DNA of 6,851 nucleotides, from positions 1-6,851 of the forward strand of contig CALLXZ010000056.1 of the NCBI GenBank assembly GCA_937875605.1, read 5' to 3'. This stretch comes from an uncultured Moheibacter sp. GTDB taxonomy: Bacteria; Bacteroidota; Bacteroidia; Flavobacteriales; Weeksellaceae. Numbering within the stretch: the first letter of the stretch is position 1; each line of letters opens with the position of its first letter. The notes beneath the pieces are model-generated. The model was not told the DNA's origin. It did not search any database and saw nothing but the letters and a program-made list of their open reading frames with translations. Made by a program: the position numbers and the translations under genes. Below, piece by piece: positions 5,336 to 6,851 of this stretch.

Positions 5336-5983
5336 TTAAGGAATATCAAGATATTTATGCGTCTGAACGGAAACCTGCCATTTTGGATTTTGCTTTACAT
5401 ATTCCACCACTTTTGGTGTGATTTTGTTGCGTTTTCCCCATTCCACTTGTAAATACAATTTACAATCCGGACTGACCAATTCCGCATATTTTTCAGCAAA
5501 TTTAAAATCGTCCTGATTAAAGACGATGCATTTCAATTCGCTCGCAGCAGCAATTACATCGGGTTGAACTTCTGCCCTTTTTTTAGGTGAAAGTGTAACC
5601 CAATCGATCATCCCACTCATAGAATAAGCACCCGAAGTTTCAATATGAATTATTGCTCCAAATTCTTTCAATTTCGAAGTCAAAAAATCCAGATTCCACA
5701 TAAGCGGTTCACCTCCCGTTATTACAATCGTTTTGGACAAATCCGTTGCTTCTTTCGCTAATTTCTCCATATCAGTCAACGGATGAATTTCCGCATCCCA
5801 ACTGTCTTTCACATCACACCAGTGACAACCCACATCACAACCACCCAGACGAATGAAATATGCCGCCTTTCCGGCATGCGCTCCTTCTCCTTGTAAGGTA
5901 TAGAAATGTTCCATCACCGGAAGAAATTTCCCTTCTTTCAGTAAAACAGATTGCTCTTCGGTAATGGAATTTAATGTAATCAC
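5336..5983 (-). CDS. queE: 7-carboxy-7-deazaguanine synthase (radical SAM)
   Basis: Converts 6-carboxy-5,6,7,8-tetrahydropterin to 7-carboxy-7-deazaguanine, the ring-contraction step of queuosine precursor synthesis. It uses a [4Fe-4S] cluster, S-adenosylmethionine and Mg2+. The protein has 215 residues, a normal length. Diagnostic segments: FYTLQGEG (27-34), the cluster motif C49-x3-C53-x2-C56 in GGCDVGCHWCDVKDSW, TGGEP at 89-93 for SAM binding, then HIETSG and the C-terminal VSVQTHKYLDIP. The start is GTG. An in-frame TAA lies 9 bases upstream of it, and the next ATG (M24) would delete the conserved leader before EHFYTLQGEG, so GTG is the best choice. That GTG overlaps the folD TGA (GTGA), implying translational coupling. 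No queC, queD or folE is in view. Confidence 0.96.
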   Translation of the reverse strand: MITLNSITEEQSVLLKEGKFLPVMEHFYTLQGEGAHAGKAAYFIRLGGCDVGCHWCDVKDSWDAEIHPLTDMEKLAKEATDLSKTIVITGGEPLMWNLDFLTSKLKEFGAIIHIETSGAYSMSGMIDWVTLSPKKRAEVQPDVIAAASELKCIVFNQDDFKFAEKYAELVSPDCKLYLQVEWGKRNKITPKVVEYVKQNPKWQVSVQTHKYLDIP

Positions 5984-6851
5984 TTTGTATTATTCTTATA
6001 AGCCAGAAGTGTATTTTTCAAAAGCATCGCTCTCGTCATCGGTCCGACTCCGCCCGGAACCGGCGTGATCCAGGAAGCTTTTTCTTTTACATTGTCAAAA
6101 TCAACATCACCCACCAACTTATATCCTTTCTCCGAATCATCATCTACACGCGTAATTCCTACATCGACAATTACCGCTCCTTCTTTGATCATATCGGCTT
6201 TTAGAAAGCCCGGAACGCCAAGCGCTGTAATCACAATGTCAGCGTGTTGGGTATACTCAGCTAAATTTTCAGTGTTACTATGCGTTAAAGTTACGGTACT
6301 GTTTCCCGGAAAATCTTTTCTTCCCATCAAAATGCTCATGGGACGACCTACGATACGGCTTCTTCCTATAATTACAGCGTGTTTTCCTCTTGTGGAAATT
6401 TGATAACGTTCCAGCATTTCCAAAATCCCAAAAGGTGTTGCCGGTAAAAACGTACTCATATCCAGTGCCATCTTTCCGAAATTCTCGGGATGAAATCCAT
6501 CCACATCTTTTTTCGGATCGATAGCTTCAATGATTTCTTCTTGATCAATTTGAGCCGGAAGCGGTAATTGGACGATGAATCCGTCCAAACCTTCTTGTTT
6601 ATTTAATTTTTCGATTTCTTCGATTAACTCGGTTTGCGAAACGGTATTGGGCAATTTCACCAAAGAAGATTTAAATCCGACTTGTTCACAATCTTTGATT
6701 TTGTTTTTTACATACGTTTGACTTGCACCATCATTCCCGACCAAAACAGCCGCCAAATGTGGAGGTCTTCTCCCTGATTTGGTTGCTTCTGCTACAACTT
6801 CTTTGATTTCTTCTTTGATCTCTTTGGCTAACTTAATTCCGTCTAAAATTT
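5980..6851 (-). CDS. folD: Bifunctional methylenetetrahydrofolate dehydrogenase/cyclohydrolase (start beyond right edge)
   Basis: Interconverts 5,10-methylene-THF, methenyl-THF and 10-formyl-THF with NADP+, supplying one-carbon units for purines and formyl-Met. In the window 289 residues are visible, beginning ILDGIKLAKEI. Alignment from memory with E. coli FolD suggests that only the Met and one or two residues are cut off. Counting from the first visible residue: the catalytic pair Y46 and K50 in TYVKNKIKDC, QLPLP at 94-98, D117 in DVDGFHPEN, PATP at 136-139 (Cys to Ala relative to the E. coli PCTP), the nucleotide-binding loop GRSRIVGRP at 162-170, and PVPGGVGPMT at 263-272. Both activities should be intact. 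The TTG at 6756 is an internal leucine codon, not the start. It is the first visible gene of the folD-queE-ycxB-like operon. Confidence 0.97.
   Translation of the reverse strand, partial: ILDGIKLAKEIKEEIKEVVAEATKSGRRPPHLAAVLVGNDGASQTYVKNKIKDCEQVGFKSSLVKLPNTVSQTELIEEIEKLNKQEGLDGFIVQLPLPAQIDQEEIIEAIDPKKDVDGFHPENFGKMALDMSTFLPATPFGILEMLERYQISTRGKHAVIIGRSRIVGRPMSILMGRKDFPGNSTVTLTHSNTENLAEYTQHADIVITALGVPGFLKADMIKEGAVIVDVGITRVDDDSEKGYKLVGDVDFDNVKEKASWITPVPGGVGPMTRAMLLKNTLLAYKNNTK

Noticed and set aside
6065..6403. Plus-strand open frame of 112 codons
   Set aside because: Antisense shadow of folD; the minus frame carries the catalytic and NADP-binding motifs.
6754..6756. TTG start for folD
   Set aside because: The frame stays open to the right edge and encodes the expected FolD N-terminus (ILDG..., GRRPPHLAAVLVG), so this TTG is an internal Leu codon.

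Overview
This is ordinary-looking chromosomal sequence from a low-GC member of the Bacteroidota, most likely a flavobacterium. That placement rests on four things: the DNA polymerase I N-terminus and FolD/QueE sequences are of the flavobacterial type; start codons are mostly preceded by A-rich leaders rather than Shine-Dalgarno sites; there are TAnnTTTG-like promoter boxes; and there are exported azurin and YceI proteins. I cannot name a genus. No mobile element, CRISPR array, tRNA, rRNA or phage gene was seen.

Layout: polA (DNA polymerase I) fills the left end on the minus strand and runs off the window, so both exonuclease domains are visible but almost none of the polymerase domain. Divergent from it on the plus strand is a siderophore-interacting FAD reductase, with a near-perfect palindromic Fur-like operator in the shared intergenic region. 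A small exported protein of unknown function follows on the plus strand. It meets a [2Fe-2S] ferredoxin gene tail to tail with a 4-base overlap. Everything to the right is on the minus strand. Read in the direction of transcription from the right edge, the order is folD (missing only its first few codons), queE and a YcxB-like membrane protein, then a YceI-family periplasmic protein, an azurin-like blue-copper lipoprotein and the ferredoxin.

Functionally, folD-queE-ycxB-like is a tight operon (GTGA overlap, then a 3-base gap) joining one-carbon folate metabolism to 7-deazaguanine (queuosine) synthesis. YceI, azurin and ferredoxin look like separately punctuated units: a strong hairpin lies after YceI and another after azurin. 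In both, wobble pairs make the fold better in minus-strand RNA than in plus-strand RNA, which fits terminators or 3'-end elements of minus-strand transcripts. Iron and redox chemistry recurs (ferric-siderophore reductase, ferredoxin, azurin, radical SAM QueE), but only the reductase has a visible iron-type operator.

Nothing here amounts to a clearly new system. The best leads are the Fur-like operator, the orphan exported protein at 2649-3188, the two strand-asymmetric hairpins, and a sliding-clamp-type motif in the PolA linker.
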